Shown here one piece after another: positions 9,527 through 18,222 of a DNA stretch of 64,000 nucleotides. Numbering within the stretch: the stretch's first letter is position 1; every line of letters begins with the position of its first letter. The notes below the pieces were generated by a model that made no database searches, was not told the DNA's origin, and saw only the letters and a list, made by a program, of their open reading frames with translations. A program made the translations under genes and the position numbers. This stretch comes from Frankia alni ACN14a (GTDB lineage Bacteria > Actinomycetota > Actinomycetes > Frankiales > Frankiaceae), in assembly GCF_000058485.1 (NCBI RefSeq), contig NC_008278.1:62001-126000 (forward strand), in the 5' to 3' direction.

Positions 9527-11140
9527 TCACGACCAGGCGAGGGCGAGCGTGGGATCCGTCAGCACCGCGCCGACATCCGACAGCACCGCCGCACCCAGTT
9601 CCCCGTCGACGATGCGGTGATCGAAGGACAGGGCGAGCTGCACCACCGTACGGACCGTGAGCTGACCGTCGTGGACCCAGGGCGTGGGACGGATCGAACC
9701 CAGAGCAAGGATGGCGGCCTCCGGCGGGTTCAGGATCGGTGTTCCGACGTCGACGCCGAGCACCCCCACGTTGGTGATGGTGATGGTCCCGCCGCGAAGA
9801 TCCGCCGGGTCGAGCCGGTCCGCCCGCGCCGAGCCGGTGAGCCCCGCCAGCGCCCGCGCGAGGCCGACGAGATCGAGTCGGCCGGCGTCGGGGATGTTCG
9901 GCACGACGAGCCCGCGCGGCCCCGCCACGGCGATGCCCAGGTTCACCCGGTCTGGGACCTGGATCTCCGCCCGACCCGCGCCGCCGTCCTCGACCCAGCG
10001 GGAATTGATCATCGGATGCCGACGCACGGCGACGAGCAGGGCCTTGGCGACGAACAGCAGCGGGGTGACCTTGATGCCGTCGAACTCCGGCAGCGCCGCC
10101 ACGCGCTCGCGGGCGGCCATGGTGGCGGTCACGTCGACGCTGAGGAACTCGGTGACGTGCGGCGCGGCGGTGACGCTGGCCACCATGGCCTGCGCCATCG
10201 AGCGCCGCACCCCGACGACGGGCACGTGCCAGGCGCCGGTCGCGGGGGAGAAGGCCGCGTCGGCCGGGACCGCGCCGATCCGCCGGTGGCCGGGCGGCGC
10301 CGCCTTCGGCCCGGCGGGCAGGTCCGAGACGGTGCGCCAGTCCGGCGCGGTGGGCAGTCCCGGTGCGGTGGGCGCGTTCGGTGCGGTCGGCGACGCCGGG
10401 GTCGCCGTGGGTGCCCCTTGGGCGGTGGTGCGCACGGCGGCCTGGACGTCGTCCCGGCTGATCGTGCCGTCGGGGCCGGTGCCGGCGATCCCGGCGAGGT
10501 CGACACCGAGGTCGCGAGCCAGCTTGCGGACGGGTGGCTTGGCGAGCACCGAGGGCTTGGCGAGCGCGGCGGGCGTGGCGAGTGCCGCGGGCACGCCGGG
10601 CGTGGTGGGCGCAGCGGGCGTGGTGGGCGTGGCGAGAGCCGGGGGGGTGGTGAGCACCGCGTCGTCCACCCGTGGTGGTCCGCCTGCGCGGGCGGGTCCC
10701 GGGGCGGCCTGGCGGCGGGGGCTGCGGCGACGTTGCTGACCCTGGCGCGGCCCGTAGCCGACGAGCACCGGCATGCGTTCGCCGGCACCGCCGTCGCGGG
10801 AGGCCGGCAGCCGTCCACCGCCCGCCGCGCCGCCGGTGGATCCGGAGGCGGCCGCCGCCGGTTCGGGGGCCGCGTCCACGGGCTCGGGCTGCCCGCTATC
10901 GGCCGTCCGGACCGTCAGCAGCGGTGCGCCGACGGCCAGGGTGCTGCCCGCCTCGCCGTGGATCTCCACCAGGATCCCGGCAAACGGACTCGGGATCTCG
11001 ACGACCGCCTTGGCGGTCTCGACCTCCACGAGCGGCTGGTTCACCGTGACGGAGTCGCCGACCTGGACGAGCCAGCGGACGATGTCCGCGTCGGTCAGAC
11101 CCTCGCCCAGGTCAGGGAGCCGGAACTGTCGCTGCGCCAC
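9527..11140 (-). CDS. bkdC: Branched-chain 2-oxoacid dehydrogenase E2 (dihydrolipoyl acyltransferase)
   Basis: Core acyltransferase that moves the acyl group from E1 via lipoate to CoA. The start GTG 11140 gives MAQRQFRLPDLGEGLTDADI, the standard opening. Domains: lipoyl domain at 1-80 with Lys44 in VETAKAVVEIP; an Ala/Pro linker; a peripheral-subunit-binding domain (VRKLARDLGVDLAGIAGTGP); and a catalytic domain ending in FDHRIVDGE with His508 and Asp512. It is 31 bp downstream of the E1-beta stop. No E3 gene is in the window, so E3 is probably supplied from elsewhere. Branched-chain specificity is inferred from the split E1 and gene order. Confidence 0.9.
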   Translation of the reverse strand: MAQRQFRLPDLGEGLTDADIVRWLVQVGDSVTVNQPLVEVETAKAVVEIPSPFAGILVEIHGEAGSTLAVGAPLLTVRTADSGQPEPVDAAPEPAAAASGSTGGAAGGGRLPASRDGGAGERMPVLVGYGPRQGQQRRRSPRRQAAPGPARAGGPPRVDDAVLTTPPALATPTTPAAPTTPGVPAALATPAALAKPSVLAKPPVRKLARDLGVDLAGIAGTGPDGTISRDDVQAAVRTTAQGAPTATPASPTAPNAPTAPGLPTAPDWRTVSDLPAGPKAAPPGHRRIGAVPADAAFSPATGAWHVPVVGVRRSMAQAMVASVTAAPHVTEFLSVDVTATMAARERVAALPEFDGIKVTPLLFVAKALLVAVRRHPMINSRWVEDGGAGRAEIQVPDRVNLGIAVAGPRGLVVPNIPDAGRLDLVGLARALAGLTGSARADRLDPADLRGGTITITNVGVLGVDVGTPILNPPEAAILALGSIRPTPWVHDGQLTVRTVVQLALSFDHRIVDGELGAAVLSDVGAVLTDPTLALAWS

Positions 11141-11171
11141 GAGGAACCCCAGTTCGGATAGTGCGGGCGGG

Positions 11172-12245
11172 TCAGTAGCCGAAGGATCGGTCCACCGCGT
11201 CGAGGATGCGGTCGACGTCGGGCAGGTAGTGGTCCTCGAGGCGGGCGGGCGGGTAGGGGGTGTCGAACCCGGTGACCCGCAGCACCGGCGCCTCCAGCGA
11301 GTAGAACGCCTGCTCGGTGACGCGGGCGGCGACCTCCGCGGAGACCGAGACGTTCGACGGCGCCTCGTGCACCACGACCAGCCGCCCGGTCCGCCGCACG
11401 GAGGCGAGCACCGGCTCGAGGTCGAGGGGGGACAACGAGCGCAGGTCGACGACCTCCAGCGACCGGCCGTCGTCGGCCGCGCTGACCTCGGCGGCATCCA
11501 GGCAGGTCCGCACCGTCGGGCCGTAGCCGACCAGGGTCGCGTCGGTGCCCGCGCGCACCACCACGCTGCTGTGCAGGCCGAGGGTCCCGTCCGGGGACAC
11601 CTCGCCCGGTGGACGGGGGTCCACCACCGCCTTCTCCCAGTACCGTCGCTTCGGCTCCAGGAAGATGACCGGGTCGTCGGAGCGGATCGCCTGCTGGATC
11701 ATCTGGTGGGCGTCGACCGGGTTCGAGCAGGCGACGACCTTCAGCCCCGCGGTGTGGCAGAAGTACGCCTCCGGAGACTCGCTGTGGTGTTCGACGGCGC
11801 CGATGCCGCCGCCGAACGGGATGCGGATCGTCACCGGCAGCCTGATCCGCCCGCCGGAGCGATAGTGCAGCTTCGCGAGCTGGCTGACGATCTGGTCGAA
11901 CGCGGGATAGACGAAGCCGTCGAACTGGATCTCGCAGACGGGCCGGTAGCCGCGCATGGCCAGCCCGATCGCGGTCCCGACGATCGCCGACTCGGCCAGC
12001 GGCGTGTCGATGACCCGGGCCTCGCCGAACTCCTTCTGCAGGCCGTCGGTCACCCGGAAGACGCCGCCGAGGGTGCCCACGTCCTCGCCCATCACGACCA
12101 CCTTGGGGTCCGCCGCCATCGCCGAGCGCAGGCCCAGGTTCAACGCCCTCGCGAGCGTGATCGGCGCGGGGGCGGCGGGCTCGTCGGTCCGCTCCCCCCC
12201 GACCTCGGCGGGCTGCTCGCCGGTGATGACAGCCCCGCTGGTCAC
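11172..12245 (-). CDS. bkdB: Branched-chain 2-oxoacid dehydrogenase E1 beta
   Basis: Beta subunit of the thiamine-diphosphate decarboxylase. Recognisable segments are MGEDVGTLGGVFRVTDGL near the N-terminus, ETPLAES-like IDTPLAESAIVGTAIG, and a C-terminal transketolase domain with VVHEAPSNVSVSAEVAARV. Two adjacent in-frame GTG codons (12248, 12245) follow GGGGAGG; 12245 is better spaced and gives 357 residues, normal for the family. A much longer open frame upstream runs through repeats that overlap the E1-alpha C-terminus and is not used. Confidence 0.9.
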   Translation of the reverse strand: MTSGAVITGEQPAEVGGERTDEPAAPAPITLARALNLGLRSAMAADPKVVVMGEDVGTLGGVFRVTDGLQKEFGEARVIDTPLAESAIVGTAIGLAMRGYRPVCEIQFDGFVYPAFDQIVSQLAKLHYRSGGRIRLPVTIRIPFGGGIGAVEHHSESPEAYFCHTAGLKVVACSNPVDAHQMIQQAIRSDDPVIFLEPKRRYWEKAVVDPRPPGEVSPDGTLGLHSSVVVRAGTDATLVGYGPTVRTCLDAAEVSAADDGRSLEVVDLRSLSPLDLEPVLASVRRTGRLVVVHEAPSNVSVSAEVAARVTEQAFYSLEAPVLRVTGFDTPYPPARLEDHYLPDVDRILDAVDRSFGY

Positions 12246-12333
12246 CACGCCTCCCCGGACATGTGCGTTCCCTCTGGTGCGTGCGTTCCCTCTGGTCCGT
12301 GCGTATCGCCCGCCACGAGTCCACCCTTCATGT

Positions 12334-12428
12334 CGAGCCCATCCCTCACTCCGAGCCCATCCCTCACTCCGAGCCCATCCCGCGTGCGAGCCCTTCCCGC
12401 GTGCCGAGCCCGTCCCGCGTGCCGAGCC
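12334..12428 (-). repeat. 15-18 bp tandem repeats across the E1-alpha stop codon
   Basis: Two perfect 18-bp units (cgagcccatccctcactc, 12334-12351 and 12352-12369) are followed by degenerate 15-18 bp units up to about 12428. The E1-alpha stop codon (12364-12366) lies inside unit two. Units beyond it encode GTRDGL/GTREGL repeats at the E1-alpha C-terminus. Confidence 0.85.
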
Positions 12429-13638
12429 GATCCTGCCGGTCGGGCCGGTCGTCCGTCCCTCCGTCACTCGGATCGAGCGTCGCGGCGAACGCCGAACGCT
12501 GCTGCGCCACCAGCCCATTCTCGGTGACCTGCACATGGTCGAACAGGCTGGTCGGATCCGGGTCGAGCATCGCCGTGCAGCGGTTGCGCAGCTCATGGGC
12601 GAAGGCGTCGGCCTCGAGGGCCAGATGTCGGTCACGCTCCTCACCGAGCAGGCCACAGGCCGCGAGATGGGCCCGCATCCGGTCCAGGGGATCACGCCGA
12701 CTCCACGCCTCGAGCTCGACCGGCGACCTGTAACGGGTGGGGTCGTCGGCGGTCGTGTGCGCGCCCATCCGGTACGTCACCGCCTCGACGAGCACCGGCC
12801 CGCGGCCGGCCCGCGCGGTCGCCAGCGCCCACCGGGACACGGCGAGGCACGCCAGCACGTCGTTGCCGTCGACGCGCACGCTGGGGAAGCCGAATCCCGC
12901 CGCCCGGTGGAAGATCTCGGTCCGGGTCTGCCGGCGGGTCGGCTCCGAGATGGCCCACTGGTTGTTCTGGCAGAAGAACACCAGCGGGGCGCGGTACACG
13001 CTCGCCCAGCCGAACGCCTCGTTGACGTCGCCCTCGCTGGACGCACCGTCGCCGAAGTAGGCGATCGCGGCGCCGGCCGAGCGGTCCCAGGCCATCCCCA
13101 TCGCGTAGCCGGTGGCGTGCAGCGTCTGTGAACCGACGACGATCGAGTAGAGGGCGAAGCCATGCGTGGCCGGATCCCAGCCACCGAGGTTGACGCCGCG
13201 GAAGATGGCCAGGACCGCCGCCGGGTCGACGCCGCGGCACCAGGCCACCCCGTGCTCGCGGTAGGACGGGAAGGCCATGTCGTCGGGTCCGAGCGCCCGC
13301 CCGGACCCGACCTGCGCGGCTTCCTGGCCGCGCAGGCTCGCCCACAACCCGAGCTCGCCCTGGCGCTGCAGGCTGGTTGCCTCCTCGTCCATGCGCCGGA
13401 CCAGCACCATGTCCCGGTACAGGCCGAACAGCTCGTCGTCGGTGAGGTCGGCGACGTACGCGGGCAGGTCGATGTCGACGGCGGTGAGCTCCCCGTCAAG
13501 CGACCCGGCTTCCGGGCCCGCTGCCGACGGTGCGTCTGCCAGCCGGTCGAGCGCCGCGGCGGGCGGCGCGTCCGGTTCGGGAGTCCTGGCCCGGGACGCG
13601 ACGGTGATCCGATGACCGGTCGGAGTGAGTAGCTGCAT
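12364..13638 (-). CDS. bkdA: Branched-chain 2-oxoacid dehydrogenase E1 alpha
   Basis: Thiamine-diphosphate-dependent alpha subunit that decarboxylates branched-chain 2-oxoacids. The TPP signature GDGASSEGDVNEAFG through CQNNQWAIS lies at about residues 196-230. YRMGAHTTADDPTRYR matches the phosphorylatable-loop region of the family. ATG 13638 is chosen (GGAG just upstream); GTG 13650 and TTG 13659 are in-frame alternatives adding four or seven residues. The first 60 residues are a non-conserved Ala/Pro extension. The C-terminus ends in a short repeat written by the minisatellite. It is first gene of the operon and divergent from an oxidoreductase gene. Confidence 0.9.
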   Translation of the reverse strand: MQLLTPTGHRITVASRARTPEPDAPPAAALDRLADAPSAAGPEAGSLDGELTAVDIDLPAYVADLTDDELFGLYRDMVLVRRMDEEATSLQRQGELGLWASLRGQEAAQVGSGRALGPDDMAFPSYREHGVAWCRGVDPAAVLAIFRGVNLGGWDPATHGFALYSIVVGSQTLHATGYAMGMAWDRSAGAAIAYFGDGASSEGDVNEAFGWASVYRAPLVFFCQNNQWAISEPTRRQTRTEIFHRAAGFGFPSVRVDGNDVLACLAVSRWALATARAGRGPVLVEAVTYRMGAHTTADDPTRYRSPVELEAWSRRDPLDRMRAHLAACGLLGEERDRHLALEADAFAHELRNRCTAMLDPDPTSLFDHVQVTENGLVAQQRSAFAATLDPSDGGTDDRPDRQDRLGTRDGLGTREGLARGMGSE

Positions 13639-13764
13639 GAGCTCCGTCACACTCGGCAACGATAGACCTCAGACGGAGGCCGGCAACCCGATCTGCGAGT
13701 CCGCCGCGCGGATGGTCCGGCCGCCCCGCTCAGTGCCGGGGTTCCGGGTCGGTACGGTGTCGCG

Positions 13765-14694
13765 GTGACGAGTGCGCAGGACGTGCCCCGCCCGCCGGCC
13801 CGCCGCGACATCGGGAAGGTCGGCGTCTGGAGCGGGCAGTTCGACTTCTCTCCGGCCGGCGTCGTCCGGGAGGCCATCGCCGAGCTGGACGAGCTCGGCT
13901 ACCCCACCCTGTGGACGGGTGAGGTCAAGGGCCGGGAGGTCCTGGTCACCGCGAGCCTCGCCCTCGCAGCCACCTCGCGGATCACGATCGCGACCGGGAT
14001 CGCGCAGATCCTCGCCCGCAATCCGCTGACGATGACCGCCGCCCAGCTCGCCCTCGCGGAGGCGTTCCCCGGCCGCTTCCTGCTCGGGCTGGGCGTCTCC
14101 CACGCCGAGCTGATGCACATCCGAGGCGCCCCCTACACCCGCCCGCTCGCGCAGATGGCGGCCTACCTCGACGAGATGGACCTGATGGCCGCCGAGCAGT
14201 ACCGGGCGGTGGCGCCGGTCGAGCCCCCGCCGCGGGTCCTCGCCGCGCTGGGGCCGAAGATGCTGGGTCTCGCCCGCGATCGCGCCGACGGCGCGCACAC
14301 CTACTTCGTCCCGCCGGAGCACACCGCGGCGGCTCGCGAGATCCTCGGCCCGGACAAGCTGCTCGTCCCCGAGCAGGCGTTCGTCCTGCACGACGACCCC
14401 GAACAGGCCCGGGAGCTGGCACGCCGGCACACCGGGTCCTACCTGCGGCTGCCGAACTACACCTCGAACCTGCGCCGGTTCGGGTTCGACGACGACGATC
14501 TCGCCGGCGCGGGCTCCGACCGCCTGGTCGACACGATCGTCCCCTGGGGCGACGCCGACGTCCTGCTCGGCCGGATCTCCGAGCATCTCGACGCCGGGGC
14601 CGACCAGGTCGCCGTGCAGGTCCTGGACTTCGACCGGCGCGGGCTACCCCGTCGGCAGTGGCGCGAGCTGGCCCCGGCGCTGTCGACCCTGTGA
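13765..14694 (+). CDS. F420-dependent LLM-class oxidoreductase
   Basis: Luciferase-like TIM-barrel oxidoreductase, probably coenzyme F420-dependent. It begins RRDIGKVGVWSGQFDF, and has ELGYPTLWTGE, ATSRITIATGIAQILARNPLTMA-type strand and loop residues, and LGLGVSHAE, all typical of the TIGR03620-type actinobacterial F420 family. The 309-residue length is normal. GTG 13765 is used. It shares a 126-bp divergent promoter region with bkdA. The substrate is unknown. Confidence 0.85.
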   Translation: MTSAQDVPRPPARRDIGKVGVWSGQFDFSPAGVVREAIAELDELGYPTLWTGEVKGREVLVTASLALAATSRITIATGIAQILARNPLTMTAAQLALAEAFPGRFLLGLGVSHAELMHIRGAPYTRPLAQMAAYLDEMDLMAAEQYRAVAPVEPPPRVLAALGPKMLGLARDRADGAHTYFVPPEHTAAAREILGPDKLLVPEQAFVLHDDPEQARELARRHTGSYLRLPNYTSNLRRFGFDDDDLAGAGSDRLVDTIVPWGDADVLLGRISEHLDAGADQVAVQVLDFDRRGLPRRQWRELAPALSTL

Positions 14695-14872
14695 CTGCTG
14701 CCAGCCTCCGACTACCACCAGCCTCCGACCGCTGCCGGTGGTGTGACCGCCGTCAGCTCCCGGTCTCGGCTGGTTACCCTGTCCCGGCTGTCGGTCCGGT
14801 GACGTCCGCTGGCCCGGCGCGGCGAGGTCGGCGAGGCTTGCCGGACGGGGTCGTCGGACGGAGGAACGCGGC

Positions 14873-16090
14873 ATGGGCGGGCGTGGGGCGTTCGCGCGGC
14901 GGTTGACCGGGCACCGGTCGGGAGCCGCGGGGCTGGCCCTCGGCACGGCCGGAGTCCTGCTGGTCGGGCTCGTCGCCTGCTCGATGCCCTACGGCCACGA
15001 CGCGGATCGGACTCCCGCGCCGAGCGGGGCGACGGCCGCGGCCGCCCGTCCGGGTGGGAGCGGTTCTCCGGCGGCCTCGGGGGCGACGGCCGGGGGCAGC
15101 GGTTCGGCCGGCGGCTCCGGCCCGGTCGGCAACGGCCCGCGCCGGCCGACGGGGCAGCCCATCACGATCGCGTTCGGCGGTGACATCCACTTCGCCGGCA
15201 CGCCCGGCCAGCGTCTCGCGGCCGATCCGGCCACGGCGATCGGGCCGATCTCGGCGACGCTGTCCGCCGCGGACCTCGCCGTCGCGAACCTGGAAACCGC
15301 GGTGACCGACGGCGGCACCCCGGCGCCGAAGGAGTTCACCTTCCGTGCCCCGCCCACCGCGTTCGACGCGGTGCGCGCCGCCGGCATCGACGTCGTGACC
15401 ATGGCGAACAACCACGGCATGGACTACGGCCTGGCCGGGCTGCAGGACTCGCTGCGCAACGCCCGTAACGCCCATTTCCCGGTCATCGGCATCGGCGAGG
15501 ACGACACAAGCGCCTTCACCCCGTACACGACGACGGTGAAGGGGCAGCGTATCGCCGTCATCGGGGCGACCCAGGTACTCGACGACCAGCTCGTCCCCGC
15601 CTGGACCGCCGGGCCGCACAAGCCCGGCCTCGCCTCGGCGAAGGAGGTCGACAAACTGGTCGCCGCCGTGCGGGCGGCGCGGGCGCGGGCCGACACGGTC
15701 GTCGTGTTCCTGCACTGGGGGGTCGAACAGCAGCAGTGCCCGAGCGACGCGCAGCGATCCCTGGTCCCCCGGCTCACCGCGGCCGGGGCGGACGTCGTCG
15801 TCGGCAGCCACGCCCACGTCCTGCTCGGGGCGGGGTGGACCAGCGACGGCGTCTACGTCGACTACGGCCTGGGAAACTTCGTCTTCTACTCCTCCGGGAC
15901 CGGCCGCAACACCGAGTCCGGGGTGCTGCGCCTGACCGTGGCCGGCCGGGCGGTCACCGACGCAACCTGGGTGCCCGCCCGGATCGTGGGGGGCGCGCCG
16001 CGGCCGCTGAGCGGCGGCGCCGGCAGTCAGGCACTCGCCGCCTGGAACGCCCTGCGCGCCTGCACCGGCCTCGCGGCCACCGCCCCCTGA
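14873..16090 (+). CDS. CapA-family lipoprotein (metallophosphatase fold)
   Basis: Extracytoplasmic protein of the CapA/PgsA family, associated with poly-gamma-glutamate or other envelope polymers. ATG 14873 follows GGAGGAAC. A hydrophobic stretch ends in LVGLVAC (lipobox), then a Gly/Ser linker. The family core includes ITIAFGGDIHF, VANLETAVTDGG, MANNHGMDYG, VVVFLHWGVE and VVVGSHAHVL, which supply the metal-binding Asp, Asn and His residues. No capB/capC partners are nearby, so polymer synthesis is not implied. Confidence 0.87.
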   Translation: MGGRGAFARRLTGHRSGAAGLALGTAGVLLVGLVACSMPYGHDADRTPAPSGATAAAARPGGSGSPAASGATAGGSGSAGGSGPVGNGPRRPTGQPITIAFGGDIHFAGTPGQRLAADPATAIGPISATLSAADLAVANLETAVTDGGTPAPKEFTFRAPPTAFDAVRAAGIDVVTMANNHGMDYGLAGLQDSLRNARNAHFPVIGIGEDDTSAFTPYTTTVKGQRIAVIGATQVLDDQLVPAWTAGPHKPGLASAKEVDKLVAAVRAARARADTVVVFLHWGVEQQQCPSDAQRSLVPRLTAAGADVVVGSHAHVLLGAGWTSDGVYVDYGLGNFVFYSSGTGRNTESGVLRLTVAGRAVTDATWVPARIVGGAPRPLSGGAGSQALAAWNALRACTGLAATAP

Positions 16091-16099
16091 GGCTTCGCC

Positions 16100-16155
16100 C
16101 CTCGTCGGCTCGCCCGTCAATGGCTCGCCGATCGATGGCTCGCCGATCGATGGCC
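16100..16155 (+). repeat. Short tandem repeats downstream of the capA-like gene
   Basis: Three imperfect 15-bp units (ggctcgccgatcgat type) lie in the gap between the convergent capA-like and zur genes. Confidence 0.7.
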
Positions 16156-16199
16156 CGACCCGAGCTGGATCGAGTCCTGCCAGTTCGGTCCGTGCTGGT

Positions 16200-16721
16200 T
16201 CAGGAAGCGGCCGAGGCTGCGGCACAGCCGGCGCACGTGCCGTAGATCTCGACGGTGTGCTCGACGTCGACAAAGCCCTCGGCGTCGGCGATGGCGGCGG
16301 TCCACGCCTCGATCTCCGGACCGGCGATCTCCACGGTCCGCCCGCAGAGCCGGCAGACGAGGTGGTGGTGGTGCGCCTCGGTGGCGCAGCGCCGGTAGAC
16401 CGTCTCGCCATCGTCGCGGCGGATCATGTCGACCTCACCGCGGTCCACCAGCACCTGGAGATGGCGGTACACGGTGGTCAACCCGACCCCGGCGCCCCGT
16501 GAGCGCAGTAGGGCATGCAGCTCCTGAGCGCTGGTGAAGGCGTCGGTCTCGGTGAGGGCGGCGCACACCGCGTCGCCCTGCCGGGTGGCGCGCACCGCCG
16601 TGCCGCGGCCGGGTGCGCCGCGCGCCGCCGCGCCGCCACGGCCGGTCACGGGTGCCGCCGGATCCCGCCGCGAGGACGGGTCCGCGTCAGCCGAGCTGGA
16701 CTCGTCCCTCGTGATGTTCAC
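16200..16721 (-). CDS. zur: Fur-family regulator, probably Zur
   Basis: Metal-responsive repressor. GTG 16721 is preceded by AAGGGAG; a GTG at 16739 would add six residues. After about 30 disordered residues comes the winged helix (TSAQELHALLRSRGAGVGLTTVYRHLQVL), then the metal-binding dimer domain with HHHHLVCRLC and CAGC, giving the two CxxC pairs of the structural zinc site. Assignment as Zur rather than Fur or PerR rests on the histidine-rich segment and on the zinc transporter genes with Zur-type boxes 7 kb away. Confidence 0.8.
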   Translation of the reverse strand: MNITRDESSSADADPSSRRDPAAPVTGRGGAAARGAPGRGTAVRATRQGDAVCAALTETDAFTSAQELHALLRSRGAGVGLTTVYRHLQVLVDRGEVDMIRRDDGETVYRRCATEAHHHHLVCRLCGRTVEIAGPEIEAWTAAIADAEGFVDVEHTVEIYGTCAGCAAASAAS

Positions 16722-16744
16722 CGCCACTCCCTTCGCCACGTCCG

Positions 16745-16870
16745 TGCTCTGGTCCGGGACGCCCTTGAGGTCCCGGACGCCCTTGAGATCCGAGACGCTC
16801 CGAGGTCCGAGACGCCTCCGAGGTCCGGGAGGTCCCGAGGCCCAAGGCGTTCCGAGGTTGAGGCGCCGTC
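16745..16870 (-). repeat. Degenerate repeat tract upstream of zur
   Basis: Imperfect units of roughly 11-20 bp resembling gtccgggacgcccttgag. They lie in the 353-bp gap between zur and the divergent conserved gene. No open reading frame is supported here. Confidence 0.6.
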
Positions 16871-16990
16871 AACCCCGGCCGAGCCGCGACGTTCCTCGCG
16901 GCTCGGGTCGAGGGTCGAGGGACTCACCGTCTCATTTTCTCACCTTCGCGCGCTGTCAGGGCCGTCCGGCCGACCCTGATGGCACTCCGA

Positions 16991-17023
16991 TGGCAATATT
17001 ATTGACAATGAAATCCGTTTCCG
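16991..17023 (+). promoter_or_regulatory. AT-rich palindrome and Zur-like box in the zur divergent region
   Basis: TGGCAATATTATTGACA (16991-17007) is a palindrome with seven of eight arm pairs matched and contains a -35-like TTGACA (17002-17007). Directly after it, TGAAATCCGTTTCCG (17009-17023) resembles the actinobacterial Zur box (TGAAAATGATTTTCA) and shares 10 of 15 positions with the znuC box when reversed. The sites lie 52-84 bp upstream of the start at 17075 and 270-302 bp from zur. Confidence 0.5.
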
Positions 17024-17074
17024 AAAGAGTGGATCACGGCGGGAACAGGCTCGCCACCACCCATGGAGGTTTCA

Positions 17075-17476
17075 ATGTCACTGACGGTCACTCCACAGCT
17101 CGTCGAGGCAGCCAGCGCCGGCGAACTGACCGACGAGGCGTTCCTGGACTGCGTCCGCACCTCGCTGCCGTTCGCCTACGAGCTGGTCGAGCGGCTCGCG
17201 GCCGAGCTCGGGCCGGCCCGCGCCGCAGGGTCGGACTTCACCGCCTTCGACGGCACGCCCCCCACCGACTCGGCGGGCGGCCAACTACTGCGGGCGATGG
17301 CCAGCACCTCCATCCGCTCGGCGTTGGAGCGGCATTTCGGCGTGGCCCTGGTGTTCCAGAACTGCCACCGGGTCGGGATGTTCGGCCTCGACGCGGTCGG
17401 TGGGGAGCAGTACCGGCAGTTCGTCTCCCGCGAGGCGCAGGTTCTCCATCAGAAGCCCGAGCTGGTCAACTGCTGA
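17075..17476 (+). CDS. Conserved actinobacterial protein (SCO5389-like)
   Basis: A 133-residue cytosolic protein. ATG 17075 is chosen over 17063 because GGAGG lies just before it. It starts MSLTVTPQLVEAA and contains a GQLLRAMASTSIRSALERHFGVALVFQNCHRVGMF core that I recall from a conserved actinobacterial family represented by Streptomyces SCO5389; the label is from memory. Its biochemical role is unknown. Position behind a Zur-like box and divergent from zur suggests a link to metal homeostasis. Confidence 0.7.
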   Translation: MSLTVTPQLVEAASAGELTDEAFLDCVRTSLPFAYELVERLAAELGPARAAGSDFTAFDGTPPTDSAGGQLLRAMASTSIRSALERHFGVALVFQNCHRVGMFGLDAVGGEQYRQFVSREAQVLHQKPELVNC

Positions 17477-17565
17477 GCTCCCCCGGCGCCTGCCGGCCAC
17501 TGTCCGCGGCATAACCTTTGCGCTGCGTCGGGGTGTCAGGGCCGGATGGGCGGAGGAGGATCGGC

Positions 17566-18222
17566 ATGGCGCGGCAGGGCGGCCGGCCGGGTTGGCTGCG
17601 CGAGCCAGACCCGTTGCAGAATCCGGTCGGGAGCCGGCTTGCCATCCTGGGCGTGATCGCGCTGATCATCGGTGGCACGGTGGCCATCGCGAGCGGAGAC
17701 GAGCAGCCCGCGTCCGGTCTGCCCGCCGGGGGCCCGCACGCGAGTACCACCGCTGCCGTCCCGTCGGCTCCGGTCCTGTCCGCGCCGGTCCCGTCGGCCT
17801 CCGTCTCCGCCGTCCCGGTGTCCACCGAGAACGACGCCGCGGAGCTGGCGTCCTGGTACCACGGGAGTGAGGGCCTACGGATCCGGGTGGCCACCGACGT
17901 GGCCACCGTCCGTTCCCAGCTCGCCGCGCAGAACGGCGCCGCCCTGAAACCCGCGTGTGCCACGCTCGGGACCGACATCGCGGCGGCGATCACCGCCCCG
18001 GTACCACCCACCACTGCGGCGCGGGCCCGCTATGACGCAGGAGGCCGCGGCTATACCGCGGCAGCGGCCTCCTGCGCCCAGCTGTTCGACGGCACCCGCA
18101 TCGAGGTCGGCATCCTGCAGCAGCGCATCGTCACCTCGCTGGCCGACGGTGACCGCGAGTGGGCGGCGCTGGCGGCGATCATCGGCCAGCCGATGGCGAC
18201 GGCGGCCCCCGCCGCTCCGTGA
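17566..18222 (+). CDS. Secreted or membrane-anchored hypothetical protein
   Basis: A 218-residue protein. ATG 17566 follows GGAGGAT. One transmembrane segment (RLAILGVIALIIGGTVAIA, about residues 24-42) is followed by a Pro/Ser/Val linker and a predominantly helical domain with two cysteines. No family is recognised. Its 3' end overlaps the convergent glycosyltransferase gene by 44 bp. Confidence 0.6.
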   Translation: MARQGGRPGWLREPDPLQNPVGSRLAILGVIALIIGGTVAIASGDEQPASGLPAGGPHASTTAAVPSAPVLSAPVPSASVSAVPVSTENDAAELASWYHGSEGLRIRVATDVATVRSQLAAQNGAALKPACATLGTDIAAAITAPVPPTTAARARYDAGGRGYTAAAASCAQLFDGTRIEVGILQQRIVTSLADGDREWAALAAIIGQPMATAAPAAP

